DNA of 60,000 bases. Origin: Liolophura sinensis (lineage: Eukaryota > Mollusca > Polyplacophora > Chitonida > Chitonidae). Numbering within the stretch: the first letter of the stretch is position 1; the number at the start of each line of letters is the position of its first letter. Under the pieces are notes generated by a model. That model worked only from the letters and a program-made list of their open reading frames with translations, was not told the origin of the DNA and made no database searches. Below, in pieces: positions 35,358 to 46,899 of the stretch. The position numbers were made by a program, and so were the translations under genes. The stretch covers positions 2,792,001 to 2,852,000 of the forward strand of contig NC_088304.1 of assembly GCF_032854445.1 (NCBI RefSeq), read 5' to 3'.

Positions 35358-37090
35358 CACTGTGTGATAAGTATTCGTAGCCTAGACAGTATACTGGAGG
35401 TTTCCCTATAGGCTAACAGATGTTTCTCACGAACCACCCCTGTCTGAATTCTAATCGGAGAGGCCCAGTAATGTTGAGGAGTTGGGGGTGGAAGTTTGGG
35501 AGGGGTGCAGCGAGGGATGTGGGTAGTGGGTGACCACTAGTAGTACTGGCATATATTACAGGCTGAGTGTCATTCATCGTAACTCGAACCAACTTGCAAA
35601 GTGGTTAAACAGCCCAAGAGTTATGTGAGTTTGGCGGAAAATTGCAGGCTTAAAAGTAAAGCAGGGACATGGCATGGGATCGTTTTTAAAGGTTAAGTCA
35701 TAATGATAAATGTTGCTTTGTAATACTCGAGCGAGAATAACATTTATTTTTTCGTAAAAAATGGGAACAGAATTCTGAAAGCTCGCTGTAATTCTTCTTC
35801 TGTTAATCACACCAAAGATACAAGATTACTTCATCAGACCATGTTTTCAAGAGATTGAAAGCATTGCTGTTGAGTGCAACTGTACGTGGTTTTCCACGGT
35901 TCATGATCATGCTATTAGTATGATATTATTGAAATCAAAAGATCGAATTATGACTAATGAATATGTAATTATGATGTAAAATATTCTGTTACAAGTGTGT
36001 TACATATTCTGTGGCAAACACCGGCGTACTGTAACATGTGTTAGTGATGACACATCCACGTGGGACCGGCGAAATACAAGCTGTTCTATTTGTAGCCCTA
36101 ATGTCAAACAGAAGTAGTTCTTTCAAACGTTCTTAAGAAATTTGAAAATCACTTACCTTCGACTGCTTTGAGTTTTATCCAACCCCAGTATTTTAGCCGG
36201 AGGCGCCCATCAAGAACGAAAGCCGAATTTCAGTGGTAAGTTAAAATTATGAACACTCAAGGCCTGATTCGGCGAAAGGACATGCGCGAAAGAGCGTGCC
36301 TTGGAACCTCAGGACGCCATCTTGGATATATAAAGCGACCTTGACCTTGATGGTATCTTTCCCCTCTCCATGATGTACCTATAAATGGTACCTGTGTAAT
36401 GTACACGGACGGTGCAAAATTGCTGGCGAATGCTGTACACTAGATGCAACTCACGCTGTATGAGGGTACAACGCGGGGGTGTAGGGAGAGGATATGCTGG
36501 TAGATGTGTATATAGCTATGTAGTGTAGCGTCTACCCCATGTTATGTATATGTGCTCTGGGCTGGTGAGAGGAAACAAGTTAAACGTAGCCTACATGTGG
36601 GCAAACGATATGTAGTGATTGATGTACGTCCGTGTAATAACTGTTAAGATGTAGTAATTGAAAAGATATATCAGATTTATCAAACTGTTTTGATATCAGA
36701 TGTAATAACTGTTAAGATCAGATGTTACCATGACTACAACTAGAAGTAAACAACAATGACATAAATAAATAAATAAATAAATAAGAGATTTTTGGGCTAG
36801 ATGCTATAACTCAGCTACGTAGCAGAAGACATAACAGATGTAAGTAAAAGTTGACATATATATGGAATAAAGATAGTATTTTTACCCATAATATAACCGT
36901 ACACCTACCCATGACATATCTGCTCCTGCGCGAGACTCCTTTTATCACGTGAGCTTTCTGGCAGAACTTCTCATTTCTGCAGAAAATGATACTATTTTTG
37001 ATTTTCTCTCTACCATTGGTATGGCAGGAAAGCTGTGATTTTAAACTACCGTTTGTGTTTGTTATGTGACTTCTGATGTCCTTTTGTGAC
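35358..37090. other. Intergenic, no supported gene
   Basis: A YY1-like GCCATCTTGG followed by ATATATAAAG (about 36320-36342) could be a plus-strand promoter. A minus-strand donor GTCGAAG|gtaagt lies near 36156. Neither could be tied to a gene. Confidence 0.35.
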
Positions 37091-37094
37091 TGCC

Positions 37095-37206
37095 TAGTAA
37101 ATGACTTATCCGTAATAGATCGACTACTTGACGTTTTATTGTCGCGATAAAACTGAAATATTGTTGAAAGCGACGTTAAAATTTTCACTCACTCACTCAC
37201 TCACTC
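37095..37206 (+). mobile_element. 3' end of a further SINE type with (CACT)n tail
   Basis: 'gaaatattgttgaaagcgac', 'gttaaaa', then CACT repeats to 37206. Related in its 3' end to families A and B but with a different tail repeat. Confidence 0.6.
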
Positions 37207-37270
37207 ATGACAGAACTGTCAAACTGTACATTTCTAACCTGTACAAGGAATCACATAACCTACCAGTGTA

Positions 37271-37398
37271 ATTTTTTATTTATTTCATAGTTGCTTAACG
37301 CCATACTGAATTATTTACTTATACAATGTGATCAATCTTATTGGTGGAGGAAACCCGAGTACCCGGAGAAAACCACCAACCTTCGGCAAGTTTGTCAG
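37271..37398 (-). mobile_element. SINE family B fragment
   Basis: 'gcttaacgccatactgaatt', 'ggaggaaacccgagtacccg', 'gagaaaaccaccaaccttcg'. Confidence 0.65.
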
Positions 37399-37907
37399 AA
37401 TATTCTTCAGTTTGGCAGCATCTATGTACTAAGAAATGTAGAAAGAAAACAAACAAACAGATTAATTGGTTTTAAGTATGGATAATGTATCATTTGTCTG
37501 GCAGAATTGCGTTAATACAAGACACTTGTGAAATTACAAGACTATTGATTTTCTTAGCCGGGTATAGTTCTCTTTTATTTATCTGTACAAATGTTTGTAT
37601 TGTCTGCCTGTGAGCATAAAGAGTGAAGATCCGGCTACCGGAAATAACTCACGCTGGTACATCGTGTTAACAAAATTGATCTTTTTGCCTGTCTGGTTTA
37701 TTCTTCATGTAGTACACAAGACTGTACTGCACTTTTTGCCGAGTGGGTATCCCGATAGATGGCGGAAATGGGAAATATGTGTGTATATGGCCAACAAAAT
37801 CATGGCATCTCGATTAATTCAAGACAAGCGATACGTGAAGCAGTAAGACTGGTTTTAAGGCATGCTACTTCACGCCCAGTCTGTATCACCTGAGGCCCTG
37901 AGGAGTG
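37399..37907. other. Intergenic, no gene seen
   Basis: An 83-codon plus frame (37595-37846) has no family resemblance. Confidence 0.35.
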
Positions 37908-38038
37908 CTGGATTCTGCTGATGGACTAAGCATCCCCGTGGCCTGGTCCTTGAGCATTGTTTTAATGTGGTTGTATGTTAAATGTCGTGACAACACACCA
38001 CTTTGAGTTTTTCTAGACCTGTGACGTCTAATAAACTC
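37908..38038 (+). repeat. Dispersed repeat family R, copy B
   Basis: 'gctgatggactaagcatccc', 'gtggcctggtccttgagcat', 'tgttttaatgtggttgtatg', 'gacaacacac', ending 'gtgacgtctaataaa'. Best preserved of the three copies. Confidence 0.65.
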
Positions 38039-38159
38039 TTCTGCCAGAGAAGAAAATTGCCAAGTATGACGTTCATTCATTGAAAAAGGTCTTTGCACGT
38101 AAAAATAAATGTACAGTTATTTCAAAAATTCTTCCAAGGCTAACTCTGTAAACCGAATT

Positions 38160-38362
38160 AAGCTGTTTACGTCGTATATAAAAAATATTTCGCTTATGTA
38201 ACGGCGGTCATCATTATGATGGGAGGGAGAGGGGAAACCCACAACCTTCCGCATTTTGGTGGAAAACATTGCCACGTGCGACCGGAGAGGAATCCTGATT
38301 GAGCTAGACTTGAACTCACAGCAACCACATGGAGAGAGGCTCTTAGGTCATTGCGTAGGAGG
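38160..38362 (-). mobile_element. SINE family A, diverged
   Basis: 'ttacgtcgtatataaaaaat', 'gtaacggcggtcatcattat', 'gacttgaactcacagcaac' (B box on minus) and 'ggtcattgcgtaggaggtcc'. Most of the element is present but worn. Confidence 0.75.
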
Positions 38363-38599
38363 TCCCTAACTGTATAATATGTTTAGTTTGATAATATTAC
38401 TATTACATGAATAGATTACACAAAACATGAATTCCACGTAAAATGAGCCACTGAAGCCAAATTTCAAAATAACATTTTTGGAACTCTTGTAGTAAATCCA
38501 AACAGAGCACTACCTAAAGCCCTGAAATTGACTGTAGCTTTTGAATATGCATGAGGTATTTGTCTTTCGCGTGCTGAAAACTTCAACCGGAAATTGTAG

Positions 38600-38670
38600 G
38601 CCTTTGTCACGAGGCCGGCGTACGCATGGTGAGATTTTACAGTCGCTAATCTGGACCCATCTTCAGCAAG
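38600..38670 (+). other. 5' noncoding exon of the orphan gene (approximate start)
   Basis: The stretch ends TTCAGCAAG|gtaagagttt at 38670/38671, a consensus donor. The acceptor 'ttgttatattgcag' ends at 39237, one base before the start codon. ACCGGAAAT (ETS-like) lies at about 38586. The transcription start is not determined. Confidence 0.5.
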
Positions 38671-38822
38671 GTAAGAGTTTTCAGCCCTAATTTATGGCTC
38701 ATTTTGTAGATAAATTCACACTTTATAAAACACAGCCAGTTATTTTGTCAAACATTCGTTCAAAAAGCAACTTAGCTAGCCAAAAGTTTACGTGAATATC
38801 CTTGTTTATTCGTACGATTTTG

Positions 38823-40333
38823 GTGATTCCGTCACGAAAAGTGCTACTTTTTAAATATTGCAGTTCATGCAGTAGTCTTACTAAAGAGAGGATTAAAATA
38901 CAAAGGCAAGTCGGTGTTAAGGGTCTTTTACATAAAAAATCGAGAGTTTAACGACAAATACAAATCCCACATAACCGTGACGGAATCACGAAAACCGTGT
39001 GACGGAATCACTACCAATATGTGATTCCGTCACTTTCGCTTTACAATGCGAAGGACTTAATTAGAATATAAATACGGTATTGTTGTGCAATTTTAAAAAG
39101 CTCCGTTTAGCATATATGATGACAAAAGTACACATTGAACAAATCTGAGGTTAAAAAAATAGGCCTGTTTGATTAATACAAACAAACTATAACAACAATT
39201 ATGTATCTGTTCAAAGCTCAATCTTGTTATATTGCAGCATGCCTAAATCAGCCGCAGAACGACAGAGGGATAGAAGGAACCGATTGAAAAGTGATGCTGA
39301 AGCATTGGAATTGTACCAAGAGAATGACAGGCTACGGAAGCAGGCGCGGAGGGCACGGATGACAACTGCTGAGTTGGAAACTCTGCGAAATAAAACAATG
39401 CTGAATACCCGAGCATGGAGGGAAAGGAATATGGACACCACTGTGACTAGTACAGAGACACCGTCAGGTTCAGGCACACCTTACAGCTGTCCCCAAACGT
39501 TTGGCAAGGCAAAACGTAAAGTCGAAAGGTCACTCCCCATCAGTCCACATAAACGACTGGCAGTGATTAAAGGCCTGGCTTCACGGTATTTATCAGTGAA
39601 GTTTACAACACCTCGAAGCACGGGAATAGATGTCAGAACTAAAGCTACTGTGTCAGAATATTATCAAAGCGATTCCATTTCGAGAATGACCCCAGGTAAA
39701 GCTGACGTCATCATTGTCAGAGACGACAACGGATTCAAAGTGAAGCAGCAAAAGCGACATATGAGTATGACGATCTCAGAAGCATTCCAACTATTCAAAG
39801 CCGACCATCCTGAATGTGAAGTGGGGAAATCGTCATTTGCTTCTCTTCGACCACAATTTGTGTTACTTAGCTAATCACGATATTGTCCAAACTAATTTTA
39901 TTCCCATAGTTATGATAAAATCGTACTCGTGATTCCGTCACGATAATTTTGTGATTCCGTCACAGCGGTATACTCAGTTTTTTTTTTCTTGTTTGGTCTG
40001 TTTTCTATACAAAAAAGCTTCTAATACCTCGGCAGTTCATTGGCGCCTGCAAATAATACTTTGTTTGCATGATTCCTGGTCACAGCTCGCACATTTTGGG
40101 TGAAATGTACTAGTGGTACAGAATGCACTTCCAAGTCATGTGATTCCGTCACGGAGATTTCAGAACTCCGGCCTATAAAAAAAATCCGGTATATGACACT
40201 GGTTTCTCAATAAAATGTTGGGAATTTCACTGTCGTTGTTAAAAACAGTAAGTTTCTGTTCTGATCAGTGTGCGGTAACGTTGTAGCGCATATCAAAGAA
40301 CCGCGACACCTTTGCAAATGTGATTCCGTCACG
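38823..40333. repeat. Cluster of perfect GTGATTCCGTCAC 13-mers
   Basis: Plus orientation: 38823-38835, 39021-39033, 39929-39941, 39951-39963, 40140-40152, 40320-40332. Minus orientation: 38977-38989 and 38999-39011. Five continue to a 14th base G. Decayed relatives lie near 40799 and 40873. The 13-mer is an interrupted palindrome (GTGA-ttccg-TCAC). Four copies are in the intron and four in the 3' flank of the orphan gene; none is in the coding exon. I saw none elsewhere in the window. Confidence 0.92.
39239..39874 (+). CDS. Orphan basic protein (211 aa) of a multicopy metazoan family
   Basis: The protein starts MPKSAAERQRDRRNRLKSDA, a strongly basic, helix-prone N-terminus. A linker follows, then FGKAKRKVERSLPISPHKR, then SEYYQSDSISRMTPGKADV, KQQKRHMSMTISEAFQLFK and the end GKSSFASLRPQFVLLS. 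These words recur, as I recall, in uncharacterised proteins present in many copies in cnidarian, arthropod, fish and mollusc genomes. Relatives are usually longer and continue past the SLRPxxVLL motif into a Cys/His-containing part; here a stop follows directly. The ATG at 39239 is chosen because the acceptor ends at 39237 and the family starts MPKSAAER. Function is unknown. The basic N-terminus could bind DNA, and the 13-mer cluster around the gene is an obvious candidate target, but that is inference. A transposon origin is possible; no terminal inverted repeat was found. Confidence 0.78.
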   Translation: MPKSAAERQRDRRNRLKSDAEALELYQENDRLRKQARRARMTTAELETLRNKTMLNTRAWRERNMDTTVTSTETPSGSGTPYSCPQTFGKAKRKVERSLPISPHKRLAVIKGLASRYLSVKFTTPRSTGIDVRTKATVSEYYQSDSISRMTPGKADVIIVRDDNGFKVKQQKRHMSMTISEAFQLFKADHPECEVGKSSFASLRPQFVLLS

Positions 40334-40387
40334 CTGGAATTCATGAAAAGTGTAGCTTATGCTTACACATCCATATATACCAAAGTA

Positions 40388-40450
40388 TTGTCCATGGAGT
40401 TGATCTTATTGTCCATGGAGCTGATCTTATTGTCCATGGAGCTGATCTTA
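40388..40450 (+). repeat. 21-bp tandem triplication
   Basis: 'ttgtccatggagctgatctt' plus 'a' repeated three times (40388, 40409, 40430), the first with one change. Lies just after the last perfect 13-mer of the orphan locus. Confidence 0.9.
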
Positions 40451-43400
40451 CAGTAGAGGATTTCACTGCACATATCGCTGCGAAAAAAAAAATCTTTAAA
40501 GAAGAGAAAGAAAAATAGCACACTTATATTTAGGTACGGTTTTCCATGTGTTTTCTGATGACACGTGCTTACACCGATTTTATGTGTTTTGTCATCCTTT
40601 AAACGCCACTCAACTAATCAGAGTTCTTTTGTGTTAACATTGGTAATCATCTCCTTTCGTGCTGGAATGGTGTTTGCATTATATATAGGCGTCAGTAAAG
40701 CGCTCGATAGGTTTAACCGCTTATTCAGTGAGGTTTTTTATATTACAAAAAGCTCACTGAACGTCAATTGCCTCTGTGCTTTGCTAAACTTTAAAATGTG
40801 TGATTCCGAACTGAAAGGTTCGCCATAAAATGGGAATTCCTATTATCTTCTTTTTTCTCGGCATATAATGGTGTGATTCACGGAGTTACACTAATGCTTT
40901 CCATTATGCTGTGGAGACATGTACATTTATCATAATCAATATCTATATATGTTTTCTTTATGGTGCACTTTTCAAAGGGAGCTTAATGCACACGGATATT
41001 TAGATCCAGTGGGATTTACCTGTAGGAAGAACTTATTTCATCTTTGATGATATCTGTCCCAGCAGTGCGTATGGAGGTTCTGTTGCCCTCAATGCACGGT
41101 AATTATTAATCATTAAACATCATGGCGTTCGGCAGACATTTTATAACCTATCTTCACCTGTCGATGGGTTTTTAATTATTCACTAGTTACGCATATATAC
41201 CGTCAGTTTGATCATCCGCATCGATAATGAATCTTCTCGACCGAGGATCGGTTGGTTCCGAGGCCTGATCTTTATATACGTTAATGCAATGTGATAAACA
41301 TTATATTCAAAATGTTGGAGCACCACATTTAGCACCACTATATTTTAGCAATATTTTACCTATACTGACTATATGGTAGGAGGCAAATTCGGTAATCTCG
41401 ATAATTCACCATAGCAATCTCACGAGTGGTGTATTAAAACATGATAGTCTTCTTGCAATGGTAGCTTAATCACAAATTTTGATAAAATGAAAAATTACCT
41501 CATAAGTTAATTACAAAAGGTTAATACATCGTGGACTCTCAGTCTTATAACAAGACCAATTTAAAAGGTGGTTTGATTGTTTATGAGGCCAAGAAAATTT
41601 AGCATTACGCATTTTGTCTATATTCATATACGCTATAAGCTGAATATTTAGTTGACCTGTACATTTACATGTAAGATTTGCATGGTTTTCAGCTCGATTG
41701 ATAACAGTTCATCAACAGTCGATATAACCCGCTATGTATACTTCTTTTGTTTACACCCATTATTAGCTCAGGTAAGTAAACGTTCGTGTCATTTCATTAT
41801 CTGTGATCTACAAGTCTAAATAGTATTATGTCAGAAGAAACCTTTGATCAGATTTTGTGACTTTCCAAGAAGAATACCGATAATTGAAGGTTCCGCCAAA
41901 CACTAAGAGCAAGGGCTAAATTATTCCTTAATGCTGTTTGCATAGTGTAAATGTTTACTTTGAAGTTAGACAAAAAAGGAGAAAAACAACGTTATGAAGT
42001 GTATGTTAGACGAAATCATTTTTTTCAAATTTTTGCAACGTTTAAAACACTGGATACTTAAGCAGCCTTTTCTGCCCATATTCTAAACAGTAACGTCACG
42101 TAAGGTTTTTGCCAATTGATAAATGCAGTCGGCTAAACAACTACATTAAATTGCGCAGACATACTTGTATAGAGCCATAAATGCATTAACCGAATAAACC
42201 CTAAAAGCAAATTATTTTTAATGGATATATCATTGGTTGATGAAAACACTACTATGCAAATACAACAGCCAGGCATCGTTCATTGTTTTGATCCGTGATT
42301 TCGCGAGAAGATTGGGTTCGTGGAACATTCTACAACAAGCCGTTTTCATCAGGCAACAGAACTTGAACACGGACAAATTTCAAAAAGGTAACATGACTGC
42401 TAGTTCAGTAGCATTTTCACCACGACAAAGACTTGACAGTACTATCCAAAAGTGCTTGTGATTAACCAAAACTATCATTTGTAGATTTTCCATGACACCT
42501 CGGGTCTCGTTATTTACAGCGTGTGTGCAGACGAGATTCAGACGTAGGCGCGAGATTTACATGTGATTTTCGACTGAAAATCTTTAGAGTCTCGTTGGAG
42601 TCTCGTTACAATGTCGTTACATCGAATATTGTTGTTACTGGTTTGGAATAAGTATATAAAAGAGATCATGACTGCATCCGGCTTCCACACTTAGTCATAA
42701 TAACGCAATCATAAATTTTGCCAACAATGTACGATATATAGTAAATGGAGTAGCTGGACTTTTTTCATACATTGACTGAGAATATACAGATAATATGGAA
42801 CAAAACAGTTGTTACGAAGGAAGGATGTGGTAATTACTGAAAACAAAACTTAGAGATGGAAAGCAAACTGAGCGTATTTAGAAGAACAATGGCCTGATTA
42901 TTGTTTTCGAATCGCTAATTTGCTCAGCATGGGACAGCGGCATGGAATGAACAATTAAAGGGCTGGAAGGAAGGAAGAAGATTGAAGGGGCGTGACTTCG
43001 TCAGATTGGCTGAGTGGAATTCTCAAAGATCATTGTTTGTTTATTTGCTACACCACAATACACGCCGGAAAAACTAAACATGTTTCTTGGACCCTAGAAG
43101 GCACTCCCAGAGTGTGAACCTCCGCTCCAACAAAATGTACAAATTTTCTCCATCACTACTAACAAAGGGGAAACAATGTGCATTTCTTTTCTGTCTCTGG
43201 CTTAAAAGAAAAGACAACAAAAAATTAACCAAAGTTATTTTGGAAGAGCAGGCCATACACACCTAAACGGGCATATCCATTTGTATTACGTGCTTGGTGA
43301 CTCTATAAATCACTTGTCAATCTGGAATTCTTACGAGACCGTGGGATACGCCATTTTAAAGAAACCGAAACACGATGTCTCGTCGTCCGCACCTTCTGTT

Positions 43401-43845
43401 CTTCAGTATTAGAGGCGAAACACTCCCTTATCATTACAACCGAAAGTCACGCATTGTGGCCTCCTGAATGAGACCTTGGGGAATAACGCCAGACATGTTC
43501 CATTACCACTTTTGGGTTGAACATGGCTTTAAAGTATATCAGAATTGTCTTGTAATCAGAAGGAAAACAGCCGATCGAACACTACTTCTACAAGGCAATA
43601 CTGGGAACGGGTGATTGGTTAAAACTGAGAGCATGGACGGCCTTCGATTTTCTCTACGTGGGCGTTTCTGCCGAGATTGCACTGCGATATCTCCGGTATC
43701 CTACATCACAAAAACAAAAGTGACATTTTTTGAACTTTAAATGTGACTCGTGATAGATATATACTTTTCTTTTAATAAAAAGAAACGTTTAGAAAATTTC
43801 TGGATCCGGAGTCCAATTCGAATCACCACCCAATTTTAACGAATC
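40451..43845. other. Intergenic, no supported gene
   Basis: The start of this stretch holds the decayed 13-mers. From 41000 on I see only AT-rich unique sequence. Frames at 40565-40828 and 42237-42461 show no family. Confidence 0.4.
43361..43371 (+). promoter_or_regulatory. IRF/ISRE-like element
   Basis: GAAACCGAAAC fits the IRF element GAAANNGAAA. It lies 3 bases before an ATG that opens only 30 codons without a family. Isolated motif, weak support. Confidence 0.2.
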
Positions 43846-43849
43846 GATC

Positions 43850-44175
43850 CATTCTTTCAGCGATACAATGATGTCTATGCATTATGTCAGTGATACGAGG
43901 AAATCTGAACATTATCTTCAGCGATACGAGGAAGACTGGGCATTATCTTCAGAGATACGATGAAGTCTAGGCATTTTCTTCAGAGATACGATGAAGTCTA
44001 GTCATTATCTTCAGAGATACGATGAAGTCTAGGCATTATCTTCAGAGATGCGAGGACCTCAGGGCATTATCTTCCGAGATATGAGGAATTCAGGGTATTA
44101 TCTTCAGGGATAGAAAGAAGTATTTGCATTATCTTCGGTGATAAGAGGAAGTCTGGACATTATCTTCAGTGACAC
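43850..44175. repeat. 31-bp tandem repeat, about 10 units
   Basis: Units read 'cattatcttcagagatacga' plus 'tgaagtctagg'. Central units are nearly identical; outer ones are diverged. Confidence 0.9.
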
Positions 44176-44249
44176 TAAGCTTAGGCCGTGTGGGGTTGTC
44201 CACCTAATTGATCCCATTCCTCTCCTCGTACTTGGGTAGAATTCCTGGC

Positions 44250-44480
44250 CGAGGCGGTTAGAGTGCCGCCGTGGCGCCATGACCCAGGAATCTCTCAACA
44301 ACGCGATCGCTGTTAATTCAAGTCCAGCTCATGCTGTCTTCATGGGTCTGTCAGTAACTTGATAATGGTGGTGGGTTTCCCCCTGACTTTCGCCGTTTTC
44401 CTCCCGCCATAAAGCTAATCACATTGGTATAAGTGAAATTTTCTAGAGTACGGCCCAAAACAGCAGTCAAATAAAAAAAA
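44250..44480 (+). mobile_element. SINE family A, near full length
   Basis: 'gaggcggttagagtgccgcc' (A box), 'atgacccaggaatctctcaa', 'attcaagtccagctcatgct' (B box), 'ggtgggtttccccctgactt', 'gtacggcccaaaacagc'. Confidence 0.8.
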
Positions 44481-45584
44481 ATATATAGAAGCTACGTGCG
44501 CTCATGTAATGGCTCTGGTAGTTGACCTAAATGTTTCTTGGCAATTAGATAAACCCCAAATGTATGAATGTTGATTTATAACTTTGGCGTTTATGTTTTC
44601 CATTTTCCCAGACAAGGGAAGTGAGAGGTTTTCAAATAATAACTGCAATTAAATCATTGTTCACATTGTATGTGATCTGACGTTTATGTATTTTCCTTAC
44701 ATTATATGATTCTATGAACATGACGTAAAACATATTAATACCGGTTTTGAAGCGAAAACCGGTTTACGTTTTGAAAAGGTAAGCAAATAATGTCATGTGT
44801 ACCAAAATTGTTCTCGTATATAAAACATGCAATCAATGGAGATAAAACCCCTATACCTTCGTTTCACAATTTTATCTTTGTCCTTTGCCTCTGAGAGCAA
44901 TGTTCGTCTCTGATTCTGATATCCACAAAAGCTTTATCACTCCATATAATATCTAATTCTCCGCTGTACGCACCGTATTTAAACATGTCGGCTTAAGGGA
45001 TCGGTAGCTGACAACCGCATGGATTTGTTGCCATGCACTTAATGTTCCACTGGAGCCCCTGCCGTCATATATACGCCCCACTGTATCCACTTGCAGAGTA
45101 TGTTGACATAATTTCGCTTTTCGCTCGGAGCTTTTGTTTGTAAATGAGTTCGATCCTTGTAGTTGCCTCTTTAATTTAATGCTCATATGGACCCCTTAAA
45201 AGCTAAGTCATATCGTCTACTGAAAATGTTATTTAACCTTAATGTAAAAGTAAAGAAGAACTCAAATGTTTCCTGCTCCTCTAACAACGCATACACTATA
45301 TATGCCCAGTTGACGTTGTTTACACTAAAAACATTAATCTGTTAATTTTGTACAGAAAATCTTTTGTCTAAGTGATATTAGAATGTATTCTGCTATTGCA
45401 GCAGATTATTTACACATTTTCTACTAAATTAGCATAAAGATTTTATTAGACTAACAGAATACTATGTTGAATATGACAGAATATTGAGTTATAATAACAG
45501 AATACATTCCAGCATCACTCAACATACCTTCTCTTAAAATTAACAGCTTCATTTTTGAGTGTACTTTTACCAAAAGTTTTCAAC
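44481..45584. other. Intergenic, with one perfect hairpin
   Basis: ACCGGTTTT-gaagcg-AAAACCGGT at 44740-44763 is a perfect 9-bp inverted repeat. No gene seen. Confidence 0.4.
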
Positions 45585-45745
45585 AGACATTTATTTATTT
45601 ACTGATCTGATTTTTGTTTTACGCCGTACTCAAGAATATTTCACTTCTACGACGGCGGCTAGAATTGCAGAGAGAGAGAAGAAACTGGACAGAGCTCGAC
45701 TCACTGGACTTACGACCGGAGAGGAATCCAGCATAAGCTGAGCAC
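45585..45745 (-). mobile_element. SINE family A fragment
   Basis: 'ttttacgccgtactcaagaa', 'acgacggcggctagaattgc', 'cttacgaccggagaggaatc'. Confidence 0.75.
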
Positions 45746-46899
45746 AGTCAAAGGATTGTAGTGTTACATACTGTGTGTACTATATACTAGGGCTTGTTTG
45801 GAGACAAAAATTAATAAGAAATTGTGGTACACAAAAGAAGGGGGTACACAAATTCAAGCCTGATAAGGAAAAACAGTTTTGTGTAAATCCAGAGGGCATT
45901 CGCTAATCCAGGCCATAAAAAGTGGACCTACTGTCATTCTGATATAATATGCTATCAAAATGAGAGAGGAAAGTAGGGCAACGGTATTGAAAGGGGTAAA
46001 CTACAGTCTCGGGAAACTTCAGGTTAAAGTACGTGAAAAAGCCATTGGCTGGAAAATGTGAAAAGTAATGATATAGGGTTTTGAGAGACAAAGTTTGCAT
46101 TTCGCGTTTTATCACATCTCCAAAATGTTGACTTTGATCTTCACATTTGTAGCAAGCAAGCACGACCTTTCTCCTTTTTTTTTTAATCGTTCGATGTTTA
46201 TGCTCGAGATAAAACCACTTTGTATCTTTAATGCAATCAGAATGGTGTCCTAAGCATGCGCGTGCTGTTCCTATAACGACGCCTCACATCGATCAATTGT
46301 CTTGAAATCACGCAACGGAAGTGCAGTGAATTTGTTCTTGGCGCCCTTAAAGTATCGGGCTATCCTTGGACAGCGTGATCGGCCAACACGTGTAAAATAA
46401 TCAACAGATGTTTAAAAATTAAGACCATTATTCGATTCCACAGTAAACCGTGAAGCTGAAATCCGATGGATTTATAATGGATCATGGTACTATTCGTTAA
46501 CATAGAAACTTTCCCTGCACCTCAGCAATTATTTTACATGTTTATATCCCGCCTTATATTATTTGTCCATTTCAATCAAGATTTGTGTATATTTGTTTAC
46601 AATTTGAACTGTTTGAAGTCGATTGGGTTTTTCTCCCTCGAGCAAGGATATGTATACAGTTACTCTGTGTGGGAAAAACGTCGGTCGTTACCAAATATAG
46701 ACTTGTCAGCAATGCCTCACATATGTAAATGATTGGACGTCATGTTACCCGTCAAAAACTGTCCTGAATTATAACGAGCTGGTCTCAAACATCCAAAATA
46801 AGAGAGCTTGGCCCTGTCATAGTTCACAGTAATTAAGCCTTTCAATTTGAAACGGCAAGATATGGCCCTGCCCATATATGCAACCGTTCCAAACTGTTC
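45746..46899. other. Intergenic, no gene seen
   Basis: No supported feature. An 86-codon minus frame (45903-46163) has no domain. Confidence 0.35.

Noticed and set aside
36156-36240. Minus-strand open segment (about 20 codons, KYWGWIKLKAVEG) before a strong donor gtaagt
   Set aside because: No in-frame ATG and no good acceptor upstream; kept only as a possible exon of an unseen gene.
40565-40828. 87-codon hydrophobic plus frame downstream of the orphan gene, considered as its missing C-terminal part
   Set aside because: It starts at GTG, shows none of the family's words and contains a decayed 13-mer; probably non-coding.
39875-41000. Missing 3' exons or terminal inverted repeats of a transposon carrying the orphan gene
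   Set aside because: I searched by eye and found neither a coding continuation nor matching ends; only the 13-mers are repeated.
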